Assembly: GCF_015070385.1 (NCBI RefSeq)
Contig: NZ_JADCSA010000010.1
Coordinates: 1-64,000 of the forward strand
From: Nocardioides malaquae
Lineage (GTDB): Bacteria; Actinomycetota; Actinomycetes; Propionibacteriales; Nocardioidaceae
DNA: 64,000 nt
Direction of reading: 5' to 3'
Below are positions 34,761 through 44,472 of this stretch, piece after piece. The translations under genes were made by a program, and so were the position numbers. Position 1 is the first letter of the stretch. Each line of letters starts with the position of its first letter. Below the pieces are notes generated by a model. That model had not been told where the DNA came from, searched no databases, and saw only the letters and a list, made by a program, of their open reading frames with translations.

Positions 34761-37700
34761 CTACCGGCGACGGACGGCCACGTGAGGCACGGCCGGAGGA
34801 ATCGGGTGGGTGCGGGGCGTGCCGAAGCGGTGGGCGGTGATCGAGACGGCCTGCTCACGCAGGAAGGTCAGCAGCTCGACCCGGCCCGCAGAGACGACCT
34901 CACCGGCGAAGACAGCCAGGGCCGGTGACCCGTCGGTCGCCTCGGCCAGATCGGCTGCCAGCTCTGCCCGGTCGGCGGAATCCGCGACGAGACGGATGCG
35001 ACCACCCTGCTCGGCCAGCTCGCGGGCGCACGCCCGCCACCCCTCCCGGTCGTCGTGGCGGAGGTCGGCACCCACCGCACGCAGGTGTGCCTGCACGGAG
35101 GCGGGCAGCGCCGCGGCCACGCTCACCGTCATCGGCGACCCGGCCCGTGCGCCAGCGGCCACGAGGCGTACGAGCTCGACGACCCGGGTGCCCTCGAAGC
35201 GCAGCGTGACGGGCACCGGGTGGTGACGCAGCGCGTTGTGCTCGGCCGTCAGGCCGGTGCGGTCGCGTACGACGCCGAACTCCTCGGCCCACGCCACCAC
35301 GTCGGTGTGCAGCGCCCCGGCCAGCCAGCCCAGGTCTGCCTCACTGGCGCCCGCCGCCCGGGCGGCGACAAGCGCCGTACGGCTCACCGGGTCCGTGGGT
35401 TCCTGCGCCTCGACCGGGCGGTCGGCCCACGACCCCAGACCGACGAGGTAGTGGGGTCCACCGGCCTTGGCGCCCGGGCCCACGGACGACCGCTTCCAGC
35501 CGCCGAAGGGCTGGCGCTGCACGATGGCACCGGTGATGCCGCGGTTGACGTAGAGGTTGCCGGCCTCGACGCGCGCCAGCCAGGTGGCGATCTCGTCGTC
35601 GTCGAGGGAGTGCAGTCCGGAGGTGAGGCCGAAGTCGACCTGGTTGACGAGGTCGATGGCCTCGTCGAGGGTCTCGGCGGTCATGATGCCGAGCACGGGC
35701 CCGAAGTACTCGACCCGGTGGAACTCCGACCCGGGGCGTACGCCCTCGCGCACGCCGGGGCTCCACAGGTCACCGGAGGGGTCGAGGCGCCGCGGCTCCA
35801 ACACCCACCTCTCCCCCGGCCCGAGAGTGGTGAGCGCCCGCAGCAGCTTGCCTTCCGCGGGCCCGATGAGCGGCCCGACCTGGGCGGTCTCCTCCCACGG
35901 GCGACCGACCGTCATCGAGGAGACGGCGTCGACCAGCTGCCGGCGGAAGCGCTCCGAGGTGGCCACCGTGCCGACGAGCACGACCAGGGACGCGGCGGAG
36001 CACTTCTGCCCGGCGTGGCCGAAGGCGGAGAGGGCGACGTCCTTCGCGGCCAGGTCGAGGTCGGCGCTGGGCGTCACGACGATCGCGTTCTTGCCGCTGG
36101 TCTCGGCGAGCAGCGGCAGGTCGCGTCGCATGGAACGGAAGAGCTCGGCGGTCTCGTAGGCGCCGGTGAGGATGACGCGGTCGACACTGGGATGGGCGAT
36201 GAGCTGGGACCCGAGGTCGCGCTCGCTGACCTGGACGTACTGCAGGACGTCGCGAGTCACCCCGGCGTCGTCGAGCGCGGCCCACAACGCCTCGACCATC
36301 ACGGCACCGCTGCGCCTCGCCGGCCCGGCGGGCTTAATGACGACGGGCGATCCAGCCGCCAGAGCAGAGAGGGTGGAGCCGGCGGGGATGGCGACCGGAA
36401 AATTCCAGGGCGGAGTCACCACCGTGAGCCGGGCGGGCACGAAGTCCGCTCCCTCGACCGTCTCGAGCTGCCGGCCGGCCTCGGCGTAGTAGTGCGCGAA
36501 GTCGACGGCCTCGCTGACCTCGGGGTCACCCTGCTCGAGCACCTTGCCGCACTCCGATCCCATCACCTCGAGCAGCTCGGCGCGACGGGACTGGAGGGCG
36601 TCGCCGGCGGCGTGCAGGATCTCGGCGCGACGGTCGGCACCGAGGTCGCGCCACACCTGCCCGGCCGCCACGGCGCGGGTCATCACGGCGTCGAGCTCCT
36701 CGGCGGTGGTGACGACACCCTCCTCGGCGGTGCGCACCCCCAGGTCGGAGTCGGCCATCCGGGCGCGGATGTCGGCTCCCCACGCCCGGTTGGCCGCAAC
36801 GGAGGTGTCGGTGTCCGGCGTGTTGACGAACGTGTCGCGTCGCGCGGGCGTTGAGGCCTGCGTGCGGTCCTGCGTGCGGTGCGGTGGCGGGGGCGAGTCG
36901 GGCACCAGGTCGAGGGAGGCGAGGAACCGGTCGCGCTCGCGCTCGAACAGTTCCTGCGAGTGGTCAAGGTCGAAGACCGCGGACATGAAGTTGTCCTGGG
37001 ACGCTCCCTCCTCGAGGCGTCGGACCAGGTAGGCGATGGCGACGTCGAACTCGCGTGGGTGCACCACCGGCGTGTAGAGCAGGAGCGAACCGACGTCCTG
37101 GCGTACGGCCGCTGCCTGCGCCGTCGCCATGCCGAGCAGCATCTCGACGTCGACACCCTCGGCGCAGCCGCGGCGCTGGGCCAGGAGCCACGCCAGCGCG
37201 ACGTCGAAGAGGTTGTGTCCGGCGACCCCGACGCGCACCGCGTGCGTGTGCTCGGGTCGCAGCGCGTAGTCGAGGACGGCCTTGTAGGAGGCATCGGTCT
37301 CCTGCTTGGTGGCCCAGGTGGCGAGTGGCCAGCCGTGCAGCTCGGCGTCAACCCTCTCCATCGGCAGGTTGGCGCCCTTCACCACCCGGACCTTGATCGG
37401 CGCTCCCCCGGCAGCAACGCGTGCGGCCGCCCACTCCTGCAGCTCGACCATGACGGCGTACGCGTCGGGCAGGTAGGCCTGCAGCACGATGCCGGCCTCG
37501 AGGTCACGGAGCTCCGGGCGGTCGAGGAGGGTGCGGAAGACGGCGAGGGTGAGGTCGAGGTCCTTATACTCCTCCATGTCGAGGTTGATGAACTTGGCGC
37601 CGCCAGGCGCACCCTGCGCCTCGCGATAAAGCGGCAGGAGGGCCTCGACCGCGTCGGCGACCGCCTGGTCGAAGGACCACGGGCTGTGGGGGGCGACCGT

Positions 37701-38243
37701 CGAGGAGACCTTGATCGAGACGTAGTCGACGTCGTCGCGAGCCAGGAGGCGCCGGGTGCCAGCCATGCGCCGAGCCGCCTCCTGCTCCCCCAGGATCGCC
37801 TCGCCGAGCAGGTTGACGTTGAGGCGGACCCCGGGCTGCCCGGCCCTGATCCGACGGATCGCCGAGGCGAGCCGGCGGTCGGAGGCGTCGATGACGAGGT
37901 GGCGCACCATGCGACGCAGCGCCAGCCGGGCGGCAGGGACGACGACCCACGGCAGGACCCGGCCAACCACGGCGCCGGCCCGCACAGCGGTGCGCAGCGG
38001 CCGGGGCAGGAATCGGGGGGTGAGCGGGACGAGTGTGGCGAGGTTGCGAGCAGCGGCGACCGCATCCTCAGGCCGGATGACTCCGTCGACGAAGCCGACG
38101 GTGAAGGCGAGTCCGTGGGGGTCCTTGAGCACGTCGGCCAGGCGCTGTGCCGCGGGATCGACCGGTTCGCCGCGGCTCACGTCCAACCATTTCCGCACCA
38201 GGGCGATTGCCTCGGGGGCGAGTTGTCGGAGCTCGTCGTCCAC
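34761..38243 (-). CDS. putA: Bifunctional proline dehydrogenase / P5C dehydrogenase (PutA)
   Basis: The 1160-residue flavoenzyme converts proline to glutamate in two steps. Residues about 100-420 are the FAD-dependent proline dehydrogenase barrel (VSIKVSS, KFINLDMEEY, IVLQAYLPDA, VKGANLPMERV). Residues about 480-985 are the aldehyde dehydrogenase, with catalytic Glu in LLAETSGKNA and Cys in GHAGQKCSAAS. The C-terminal about 170 residues are a degenerate tail domain. No N-terminal DNA-binding domain is present, so it is a catalytic, not repressor, type of PutA. GTG 38243 is preferred for its GGAGAGG; GTG 38303 would add 20 residues. Confidence 0.94.
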   Translation of the reverse strand: MDDELRQLAPEAIALVRKWLDVSRGEPVDPAAQRLADVLKDPHGLAFTVGFVDGVIRPEDAVAAARNLATLVPLTPRFLPRPLRTAVRAGAVVGRVLPWVVVPAARLALRRMVRHLVIDASDRRLASAIRRIRAGQPGVRLNVNLLGEAILGEQEAARRMAGTRRLLARDDVDYVSIKVSSTVAPHSPWSFDQAVADAVEALLPLYREAQGAPGGAKFINLDMEEYKDLDLTLAVFRTLLDRPELRDLEAGIVLQAYLPDAYAVMVELQEWAAARVAAGGAPIKVRVVKGANLPMERVDAELHGWPLATWATKQETDASYKAVLDYALRPEHTHAVRVGVAGHNLFDVALAWLLAQRRGCAEGVDVEMLLGMATAQAAAVRQDVGSLLLYTPVVHPREFDVAIAYLVRRLEEGASQDNFMSAVFDLDHSQELFERERDRFLASLDLVPDSPPPPHRTQDRTQASTPARRDTFVNTPDTDTSVAANRAWGADIRARMADSDLGVRTAEEGVVTTAEELDAVMTRAVAAGQVWRDLGADRRAEILHAAGDALQSRRAELLEVMGSECGKVLEQGDPEVSEAVDFAHYYAEAGRQLETVEGADFVPARLTVVTPPWNFPVAIPAGSTLSALAAGSPVVIKPAGPARRSGAVMVEALWAALDDAGVTRDVLQYVQVSERDLGSQLIAHPSVDRVILTGAYETAELFRSMRRDLPLLAETSGKNAIVVTPSADLDLAAKDVALSAFGHAGQKCSAASLVVLVGTVATSERFRRQLVDAVSSMTVGRPWEETAQVGPLIGPAEGKLLRALTTLGPGERWVLEPRRLDPSGDLWSPGVREGVRPGSEFHRVEYFGPVLGIMTAETLDEAIDLVNQVDFGLTSGLHSLDDDEIATWLARVEAGNLYVNRGITGAIVQRQPFGGWKRSSVGPGAKAGGPHYLVGLGSWADRPVEAQEPTDPVSRTALVAARAAGASEADLGWLAGALHTDVVAWAEEFGVVRDRTGLTAEHNALRHHPVPVTLRFEGTRVVELVRLVAAGARAGSPMTVSVAAALPASVQAHLRAVGADLRHDDREGWRACARELAEQGGRIRLVADSADRAELAADLAEATDGSPALAVFAGEVVSAGRVELLTFLREQAVSITAHRFGTPRTHPIPPAVPHVAVRRR

Positions 38244-38410
38244 GCTGCTTGCGTCCTCTCCTCGTGGGCATCCGGATCGCTCACGCTTTCCCTCGAGTGT
38301 CACGCGTCACACACCAGGACGGAAGGGCGATTCGGGCGTTCAACGCACCTCGCCGCCGACCCGATGGGCCGGCGGCGAGGCACGAGGTCAGGACCCCGAG
38401 CGTGGCAGCG

Positions 38411-40585
38411 TCACTTGATGAAGAGCAGCTCGCGATACTTCGGCAGCGGCCAAGCGGCGTCGTCGACCTCGGTCTCGAGCGTGTCGGCGTACCCACGCGC
38501 CTTCTCCATGAGCGGACGGATCACCGTCGCGCAGTGCTCCATGTGAGCCTTGGTGTCGGCGAAGTCGTGGCGCTCCAGCTCGGCCGAGAGCTCGCCGACC
38601 GTGGCCAGCAGGAGGTTGGCGTTCTCGGCGATGACCTTCACCTGGGTGGCGTCGAACGACGCACCCAGCGACTCCACCGCCGTGAACGTCGTGGCGAGCT
38701 CGGAGGCGTACTTCAACGCGGCCGGGTAGATGACCGTCTTCGCCAGGTCGATGACGAGCTTGGCCTCCACCGCGATCGAGTTGATGTACTGCTCGGAGTA
38801 GACCTCGTAGCGCGAGTTGAGCTCGACGGCCGAGAGCACCCCGGTCGACTCGAAGAGCTCGACCACGTCGGGCTCGGTGAAGACGGGCAGGGCGTCGGCG
38901 CTGGTGGGCAGGTTGCGCAGGCCACGCTCAGCGACCGCCGCCTCGTGCCACTCCGAGGAGTACCCGTCGCCACCGAAGACCGCGGAACCGTGGACCTCCA
39001 TCAGTTCCTTGAGCACGACGGCAACCGCCTCGGCGTGCGTCTTGCCCTGACCCAGCTGGACCTCCAGCTGGTCAGCGATCCAGTTGAGGGACTCGGCCAG
39101 CATCGTGTTCATCGCGACGAGCGGCCCCGAGACCGACTGCGAGGAGCCGACGGCACGGAACTCGAAGCGGTTGCCCGTGAACGCGAAGGGCGAGGTGCGG
39201 TTGCGGTCGCCCGGGTCGCGCTTGAAGTTGAGGATCTGCGACAGGCCGAGGTCCATCTCGCCACCGTCACTGGAGACGGAGATCTTGCCGTTCTTGATGT
39301 TTTCGAAGACGGCCTCGAGCTGGTCACCCAGGTAGACCGAGAGGATGGCCGGCGGGGCCTCGTTGGCGCCGAGGCGATGGTCGTTGGAGGCGGTCGCGAT
39401 CACGGCACGCAGCAGCGGGCCGAACTTGTGGACGCCGCGGATCACGGCGCCGCAGAAGAGCAGGAAGTTGAGGTTGTGCTCGGGCGAGGTGCCGGGGTCG
39501 AGCAGGTTGCCCTGGGTCTCGTTGCCCACCGACCAGTTGACGTGCTTGCCCGAGCCGTTGAGGCCGGCGAACGGCTTCTCGTGGAGCAGGCAGAGGAAGC
39601 CGTGCTCGGCAGCCGTGGCCTTGAGCGTGGTCATCACGATCTGCTGGTGGTCGGCCGCGATGTTGGCGGTCTCGTGGTAGGGCGCGATCTCGAACTGGCC
39701 GGGCGCCACCTCGTTGTGGTGGGTCTTGGCCGGGATGCCGAGGCGGTAGAGCTTGTCCTCCACGTCTTGCATGAAGTTCTGGACCCGCTCGGGGATGGCG
39801 CCGAAGTAGTGGTCGTCGAACTCCTGGCCCTTCGCCGGCGGCGCGCCAAAGAGCGTACGCCCGGCGAGCAGGAGGTCGGGGCGACGCGTCGCGAGGTGCT
39901 CGTCGACGAGGAAGTACTCCTGCTCGGGGCCACAGCTGGCGTTGAGCGGGGCGATGTCGGTCTCTCCCATGAGCGTCAGCACCCGGCGCGCGGCGGCGTC
40001 CATGGCAGCGTTGGAGCGCAGCAGGGGGATCTTCTTGTCGAGCGACTCACCGGTCCAGGACATGAAGACACTGGGGATCATGAGCGTCGCGCCGTTGGCG
40101 GTGCGCTTGATGTAGGCGGGGCTCGTCGGGTCCCACGCGGTGTAGCCACGCGCGGCGTTGGTCATGCGCAGGCTGCCGTTGGGGAAGGAGGAGCCGTCGG
40201 GCTCGCCCTTGATGAGCAGGCTGCCGGTGAACTCGGTGATCGCGTGGCCGTCACCGTTGGTGATGATGAAGCCGTCGTGCTTCTCCGCGGTGATGTTGGT
40301 GAGCGGGAAGAAGACATGGGAGAAGAACTTGGCGCCCTTGCTCATCGCCCAGTCCTTCATCGCCGCGGCGACGATGTCGGCGGTCGCGGGGTCGAGCGGT
40401 TCACCGGTCTGGACGGTCTTCTTGACGGCCTTGAAGGCGTTCTTGGAGAGCGCCTCCTCCATCTTGGCCAGGTTGAAGACGTCGGTGGCCCAGGTGTCGC
40501 AGAGCGGCGTGATCTCCTCGGTCCCGGCAGCGGGACGGTTGAGCACCTCGGTGATGGCCTGGCTTCGCACTTCGTTGGCAGTCAT
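38411..40585 (-). CDS. glnN: Type III glutamine synthetase (GlnN)
   Basis: The 724-residue length is characteristic of GSIII, against about 470 for GSI. Characteristic segments include [14 protein letters not shown], the His/Glu-rich [19 protein letters not shown] and [10 protein letters not shown]. It joins ammonia to glutamate using ATP in the cytoplasm. It is a second glutamine synthetase in addition to the GSI expected elsewhere in the genome. A GlnR-like half site lies about 75-90 bp upstream, which would fit nitrogen control. Confidence 0.95.
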   Translation of the reverse strand: MTANEVRSQAITEVLNRPAAGTEEITPLCDTWATDVFNLAKMEEALSKNAFKAVKKTVQTGEPLDPATADIVAAAMKDWAMSKGAKFFSHVFFPLTNITAEKHDGFIITNGDGHAITEFTGSLLIKGEPDGSSFPNGSLRMTNAARGYTAWDPTSPAYIKRTANGATLMIPSVFMSWTGESLDKKIPLLRSNAAMDAAARRVLTLMGETDIAPLNASCGPEQEYFLVDEHLATRRPDLLLAGRTLFGAPPAKGQEFDDHYFGAIPERVQNFMQDVEDKLYRLGIPAKTHHNEVAPGQFEIAPYHETANIAADHQQIVMTTLKATAAEHGFLCLLHEKPFAGLNGSGKHVNWSVGNETQGNLLDPGTSPEHNLNFLLFCGAVIRGVHKFGPLLRAVIATASNDHRLGANEAPPAILSVYLGDQLEAVFENIKNGKISVSSDGGEMDLGLSQILNFKRDPGDRNRTSPFAFTGNRFEFRAVGSSQSVSGPLVAMNTMLAESLNWIADQLEVQLGQGKTHAEAVAVVLKELMEVHGSAVFGGDGYSSEWHEAAVAERGLRNLPTSADALPVFTEPDVVELFESTGVLSAVELNSRYEVYSEQYINSIAVEAKLVIDLAKTVIYPAALKYASELATTFTAVESLGASFDATQVKVIAENANLLLATVGELSAELERHDFADTKAHMEHCATVIRPLMEKARGYADTLETEVDDAAWPLPKYRELLFIK

Positions 40586-40659
40586 GTTCCAGCTCGCAAT
40601 CGTCGATGTTCGATGGCGGCGAGCCTAGGAATCTCCTGTTAGCCGGAAACGCACCTTGT

Positions 40660-40675
40660 GTTTCAGCCGTGTAAA
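40660..40675 (-). promoter_or_regulatory. GlnR-like half box upstream of glnN
   Basis: On the minus strand TTTAC-N6-GAAAC matches the first half of the actinobacterial GlnR consensus (GTnAC-N6-GaAAC) with one mismatch. The second half is poorly conserved here. Confidence 0.35.
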
Positions 40676-40753
40676 CGTCGAAGAAGTTTGTGCAGGTGTG
40701 ACTGACCGAGCGGATACCCGTGAACGAAAGACGGACACCCGGGGCCCTTGCGT

Positions 40754-40769
40754 TCGAACTGGCGTTCGA
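40754..40769. promoter_or_regulatory. LexA SOS box
   Basis: TCGAACTGGCGTTCGA is a perfect inverted repeat of the mycobacterial/actinobacterial SOS box (TCGAAC-N4-GTTCGA). It ends just before TACGTT (40771-40776), a likely -10, so LexA would block the promoter of the DUF222-HNH gene. Confidence 0.85.
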
Positions 40770-40770
40770 C

Positions 40771-40776
40771 TACGTT
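40771..40776 (+). promoter_or_regulatory. -10 of the HNH endonuclease gene
   Basis: TACGTT follows the SOS box by one base. The expected start is near 40783, giving a leader of about 74 nt to GTG 40857. Confidence 0.5.
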
Positions 40777-40856
40777 GGGCGTAGGTCGTCACTCAGGACA
40801 CCGGCTCCCGCTCGCGTGGGGGATCCGGAGACGGTGGCGCCAGTTGCGAGGGTGAC

Positions 40857-42233
40857 GTGATCGTCCGGGGTGTCCGGGCCTCCAGGAGCAACGACGTGCA
40901 GACCGCTGTGGGGCGGTGTCGTCGAGGCGTGCTGGGGGTGGGTCGGGTGTCGCGAGTGTTGGCTGCGTGTGCGGTGATCGAGGCCGAGCTGAAGTCGTTG
41001 GCCGAGGTGAACCCGATCTTCATGAGCACCGAGGAGAAGGCCGAGGCCCTGAAGCGCTCGGCGGCCCTGGAGAGCCAATTGACGGAGCTGCGGTTGCGGC
41101 TGATGGCGTCCTCGCAGGACGTGGCCGAGGCCCAGGGGTTCCACTCGGTTGCGCCGTGGCTGGCCCACCACACCCATGTACGCCGCGCCGACGCCGCGAC
41201 CGACCTGAAGCTCGCGGTCGCGCTGGAAGAGCTGCCGGTGCTGGCAGCCGGGCTGCGGGAGGCACGGGTCAACGTGGCTCAGGCGCGCGTGATCGCTGGC
41301 GCGTTGGGTGAGCTACCGGACGGCATCGAGCCCGAGGTCGCGGCGCTCGCGGAGGCCGAGCTCGTGCGACTCGCCGAGGCCCACGACCCGGCCGACCTGG
41401 CCAAGCTCGGGCGCCGGATCCTGGAGCTGGTCGACCCACAACGGTTCGAGGACGAAGAACGCCGCAAGCTCGAAGAGGCCGAGAAGCACGCCGCTGAGAA
41501 GCAACGCCTGAAGATGCGGGCCCTGGGCGACGGACTCACTCGCATCTCCGGTGTCATCCCGGATGCGGTCGCAGCACGGTTGTCGACCTACCTGCACGCC
41601 TTCACGAACCCGCGGCTGTCCGACGGCGCGGTCCGCCGTACCACCGATGCTCAAAGCGACACCGAGAAGCAGGGAACCGGGCAGCAGGGCACCGGGCTCG
41701 TGGTCAACCACCCGCGTCGGCTCGCCGAAGCGTTCGGACAACTGCTGGAGACCCTCGACCCGACCCGGCTGCCGCTCCATGGCGGGGACGCCACCAACGT
41801 CACCGTCACCATCAGCTTCGACGCGTTGAAGACCGGTCTCGGGGTCGCGTCGCTGGACAACGGCACCCCCGGGGACGGGTTCGACACCCTCACCGCCGCC
41901 CAGGCCCGCCGGCTCGCGTGCAACGCCCGGATCATCCCCGCCGTGCTCGGCACCGCCTCCGAGGTCCTGGACCTCGGCCGCGGCGCCCGGTTGTTCACCA
42001 AAGCCCAACGACGGGCCCTGCTGCTACGGGACAAGACCTGCCGCGCCGAGGGATGCACGATCCCCGGCACCTGGACCGAAGCCCACCACCTCATGCCCTG
42101 GTCACACGGAGGAATGACCGATCTCGACAACGCACTGCTGCTCTGCTCGAAGCACCACCACCGCGCCCACGACGACACCTACGACATGACCCGACTCGCC
42201 TCCGGCGACTACCGCTTCCACCGACGGAGGTAG
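40857..42233 (+). CDS. DUF222 / HNH endonuclease (13E12 repeat family)
   Basis: The product is 458 residues. A helical DUF222 region (about 40-340) is followed by a C-terminal HNH nuclease domain: CRAEGCTIPGTWTEAHHLMPWSHGG, then LDNALLLCSKHHHRAHD, with zinc Cys and catalytic His residues intact. The family is multi-copy in actinobacteria, and several M. tuberculosis members are LexA-controlled, which fits the SOS box here. GTG 40857 has GAGGG 5 nt upstream; later in-frame starts are possible. Its role in DNA damage is unproven. Confidence 0.88.
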   Translation: MIVRGVRASRSNDVQTAVGRCRRGVLGVGRVSRVLAACAVIEAELKSLAEVNPIFMSTEEKAEALKRSAALESQLTELRLRLMASSQDVAEAQGFHSVAPWLAHHTHVRRADAATDLKLAVALEELPVLAAGLREARVNVAQARVIAGALGELPDGIEPEVAALAEAELVRLAEAHDPADLAKLGRRILELVDPQRFEDEERRKLEEAEKHAAEKQRLKMRALGDGLTRISGVIPDAVAARLSTYLHAFTNPRLSDGAVRRTTDAQSDTEKQGTGQQGTGLVVNHPRRLAEAFGQLLETLDPTRLPLHGGDATNVTVTISFDALKTGLGVASLDNGTPGDGFDTLTAAQARRLACNARIIPAVLGTASEVLDLGRGARLFTKAQRRALLLRDKTCRAEGCTIPGTWTEAHHLMPWSHGGMTDLDNALLLCSKHHHRAHDDTYDMTRLASGDYRFHRRR

Positions 42234-42257
42234 GACATGCATCCGTTTCTCAGGCGA

Positions 42258-42812
42258 TCAGCTGCTGGCCGGATAGCGAACGTGGCCGTGCTCAACCACC
42301 GCGCCCTCGGAGGGTTCATGCACCGAGGTCCTGCCGTCGTGCGCCAGGTGGAGGACCTGCGTCCCGTGCACCAGGGTCAGGACATCGGAGATCAGCCGTC
42401 TGTGGCAGCGCCACCAGACCGACTCGCTGCACATCAACAACGTGGCCTGCCGCGCCGCCCGCTGCGGTGGTGGCGCGGAGAGCACGGCACGCAGGCCCTG
42501 CGCGAACTCCTCGCTGCGCGTGTGGGCGGCGTAGGCGCGGAACGCCTCCACGCGCCACCAGGCGTCGGCGTCAGGATCCACGTCGGGACCTTTCGGCAAG
42601 CGCCTGCGCCCGCCCAGTCGCGGCTCCCAGACGTAGTCGACGCCAGCAGCAGCAAGCCACCCAGCCATTGCCTCCGAACCAACGTCGGCGTTGCGTCGAC
42701 TGCCTGGGAAACGGCGTACGTCCACGACCCGACCCACGCCGGCCCCGAGGAAGAGAGCGGTCAGGCCTTCTCGACCCGCAGTCCCGTGACCAGCAGTCAG
42801 CACTCGATGCAC
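42258..42812 (-). CDS. DUF488 family protein
   Basis: The product is 184 residues. LTAGHGTAGREGLTALF, VDVRRFPGSRRN and LMCSESVWWRCHRRLISD are the three conserved family blocks, including the Cys/His cluster near the C terminus. The function of the family is unknown, although the fold has been linked to nucleic acid binding. GTG 42812 has AGGAGAG just upstream. It converges on the HNH gene with 24 bp between stops. Confidence 0.85.
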   Translation of the reverse strand: MHRVLTAGHGTAGREGLTALFLGAGVGRVVDVRRFPGSRRNADVGSEAMAGWLAAAGVDYVWEPRLGGRRRLPKGPDVDPDADAWWRVEAFRAYAAHTRSEEFAQGLRAVLSAPPPQRAARQATLLMCSESVWWRCHRRLISDVLTLVHGTQVLHLAHDGRTSVHEPSEGAVVEHGHVRYPASS

Positions 42813-42881
42813 CCGTCTCTCCTGCCCCCGGGCGCGCGAGTTCACACCGACGCCGAGGCCCGGGATCGAGCTCCGCGGCGC

Positions 42882-42887
42882 TATCGT
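42882..42887 (+). promoter_or_regulatory. -10 hexamer of leaderless prfC
   Basis: TATCGT lies 6 nt before GTG 42894, with no ribosome site between. This supports the short start for prfC. Confidence 0.55.
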
Positions 42888-42893
42888 CGTGCG

Positions 42894-44459
42894 GTGCTCG
42901 ACACCCGCCCCCGCCGTACGTTCGCCGTCATCAGCCACCCGGACGCCGGTAAGTCCACCACCACCGAGGCGCTCGCACTCCACGCGCGGGCCATCAACGA
43001 GGCCGGTGCGGTGCACGGCAAGGGCGACCGGAAGGCGACCGTCTCCGACTGGATGTCGATGGAGAAGGCGCGCGGAATCTCCATCACCTCCGCCGCGCTC
43101 CAGTTCGACTACCGCGACCACGTGATCAACCTCGTCGACACCCCCGGTCACAGCGACTTCTCCGAAGACACCTACCGCGTGCTCTCCGCCGTGGACTCGG
43201 CCGTGATGCTGGTCGACGCCGGAAAGGGCCTCGAGCCCCAGACCCTCAAGCTCTTCCGGGTGTGTGCGCTGCGCGGCATCCCGGTCATCACCGTGATCAA
43301 CAAGTGGGACCGCCCGGGCCTCTCGCCGCTCGAGCTCATGGACATGATCGAGCGGCAGATCAAGATCCGGCCCACTCCCCTGACCTGGCCCGTCGGCGAG
43401 GCGGGCGACTTCCGCGGAGTCCTCGACCGGCGCAACGAGGAGTTCATCAAGTACACCCGGACTGCCGGTGGCGCCACCATTGCCCCCGAGCAGCGGCTGG
43501 GCGCCGACGACGTCAGCGACGATGACCGCCTTGTCTGGGAGCAGGCGGTGGAGGAGCACGAGCTGCTGGCGCTCGACGACGCCGACCACGACCAGGAACG
43601 GTTCCTGGCCGGGGAGACCACCCCCGTGATGTTCGCCTCCGCCCTGCTCAACTTCGGTGTCGGCCAGCTGCTCGACCTGCTGCTCGAGCTCGCCCCGGCC
43701 CCCGGGCCCACGGAGGGAGTCGACGGCACGGTGCGTCAGCCCACCGACGACTTCAGCGCCTTCGTCTTCAAGGTCCAGTCAGGTATGAACAGCGCCCACC
43801 GCGACCGGCTCGCGTACGCCCGCATCGTCTCCGGCGAGTTCGAGCGCGGCATGGTGGTGACCCACGCCGGCACGGGACGCCCGTTCGCGACCAAGTTCGC
43901 CCAGACCGTCTTCGGCCGGGAGACGACGTCGGTCGAGCACGCCTACCCCGGTGACATCATCGGCCTCGTCAACGCCAACGCGCTCCGGGTCGGCGACACG
44001 ATCTTCACCGGCCCCAAGATTGAGTACCCCAAGGTGCCGTCCTTCGCGCCCGAGCACTTCATGACGGTGAGCGCCGGCGACATCGGTCGCTTCAAGCAGT
44101 TCCGCAAGGGCATCGAGCAGCTCGACCAGGAAGGCGTCGTCCAGGTCCTGCGTTCCGACCTCCGCGGCGACCAGAACCCCGTCCTCGCCGCGGTGGGGCC
44201 GCTGCAGTTCGAGGTCGTCGAGGACCGGATGGTCAACGAGTTCAACTCGCCCGTCCGCTTCGCCCGGCTCGACTACCAGGTGGCTCGCCTCACCGACCCC
44301 GCGGGCGCCGAGGCCCTCAAGGGGATGCGTGGCTGCGAGGTGCTGCAGCGCAGCGACGGCACCCACGTCGTGCTCTTCACCGACAACTGGCGTGCCAACG
44401 CCACCGCCCGGGACAACCCCGAGATCACGCTCGAGGCGTTGCCGGCGGGCGGCGCGTAG
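42894..44459 (+). CDS. prfC: Peptide chain release factor 3
   Basis: This 521-residue translational GTPase recycles RF1/RF2 from the ribosome after termination. P-loop SHPDAGKSTTT (about residues 13-23), switch II VDTPGHSDF and NKWDRPG (G4) are present; the beta-barrel and C-terminal RF3 domains follow. The length fits RF3 (about 525). The reading frame is open much further upstream, but RF3 proteins begin close to RRTFAVISHPDAGKS and a leaderless promoter sits at the chosen GTG. Confidence 0.93.
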   Translation: MLDTRPRRTFAVISHPDAGKSTTTEALALHARAINEAGAVHGKGDRKATVSDWMSMEKARGISITSAALQFDYRDHVINLVDTPGHSDFSEDTYRVLSAVDSAVMLVDAGKGLEPQTLKLFRVCALRGIPVITVINKWDRPGLSPLELMDMIERQIKIRPTPLTWPVGEAGDFRGVLDRRNEEFIKYTRTAGGATIAPEQRLGADDVSDDDRLVWEQAVEEHELLALDDADHDQERFLAGETTPVMFASALLNFGVGQLLDLLLELAPAPGPTEGVDGTVRQPTDDFSAFVFKVQSGMNSAHRDRLAYARIVSGEFERGMVVTHAGTGRPFATKFAQTVFGRETTSVEHAYPGDIIGLVNANALRVGDTIFTGPKIEYPKVPSFAPEHFMTVSAGDIGRFKQFRKGIEQLDQEGVVQVLRSDLRGDQNPVLAAVGPLQFEVVEDRMVNEFNSPVRFARLDYQVARLTDPAGAEALKGMRGCEVLQRSDGTHVVLFTDNWRANATARDNPEITLEALPAGGA

Positions 44460-44467
44460 CAGCGCCG
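44450..44467. terminator. Hairpin at the prfC/arcC convergence
   Basis: CGGCGC and GCGCCG pair around a 6-nt loop that contains the TAG of prfC. The carbamate kinase stop lies 6 bp further on. No U-tract is present. Confidence 0.4.
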
Positions 44468-44472
44468 GGACG

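Noticed and set aside
42237-42893. Extending prfC upstream to 42237
   Set aside because: The region is antisense to the DUF488 gene, which has its conserved motifs. RF3 proteins start close to the P-loop, as the chosen GTG does.
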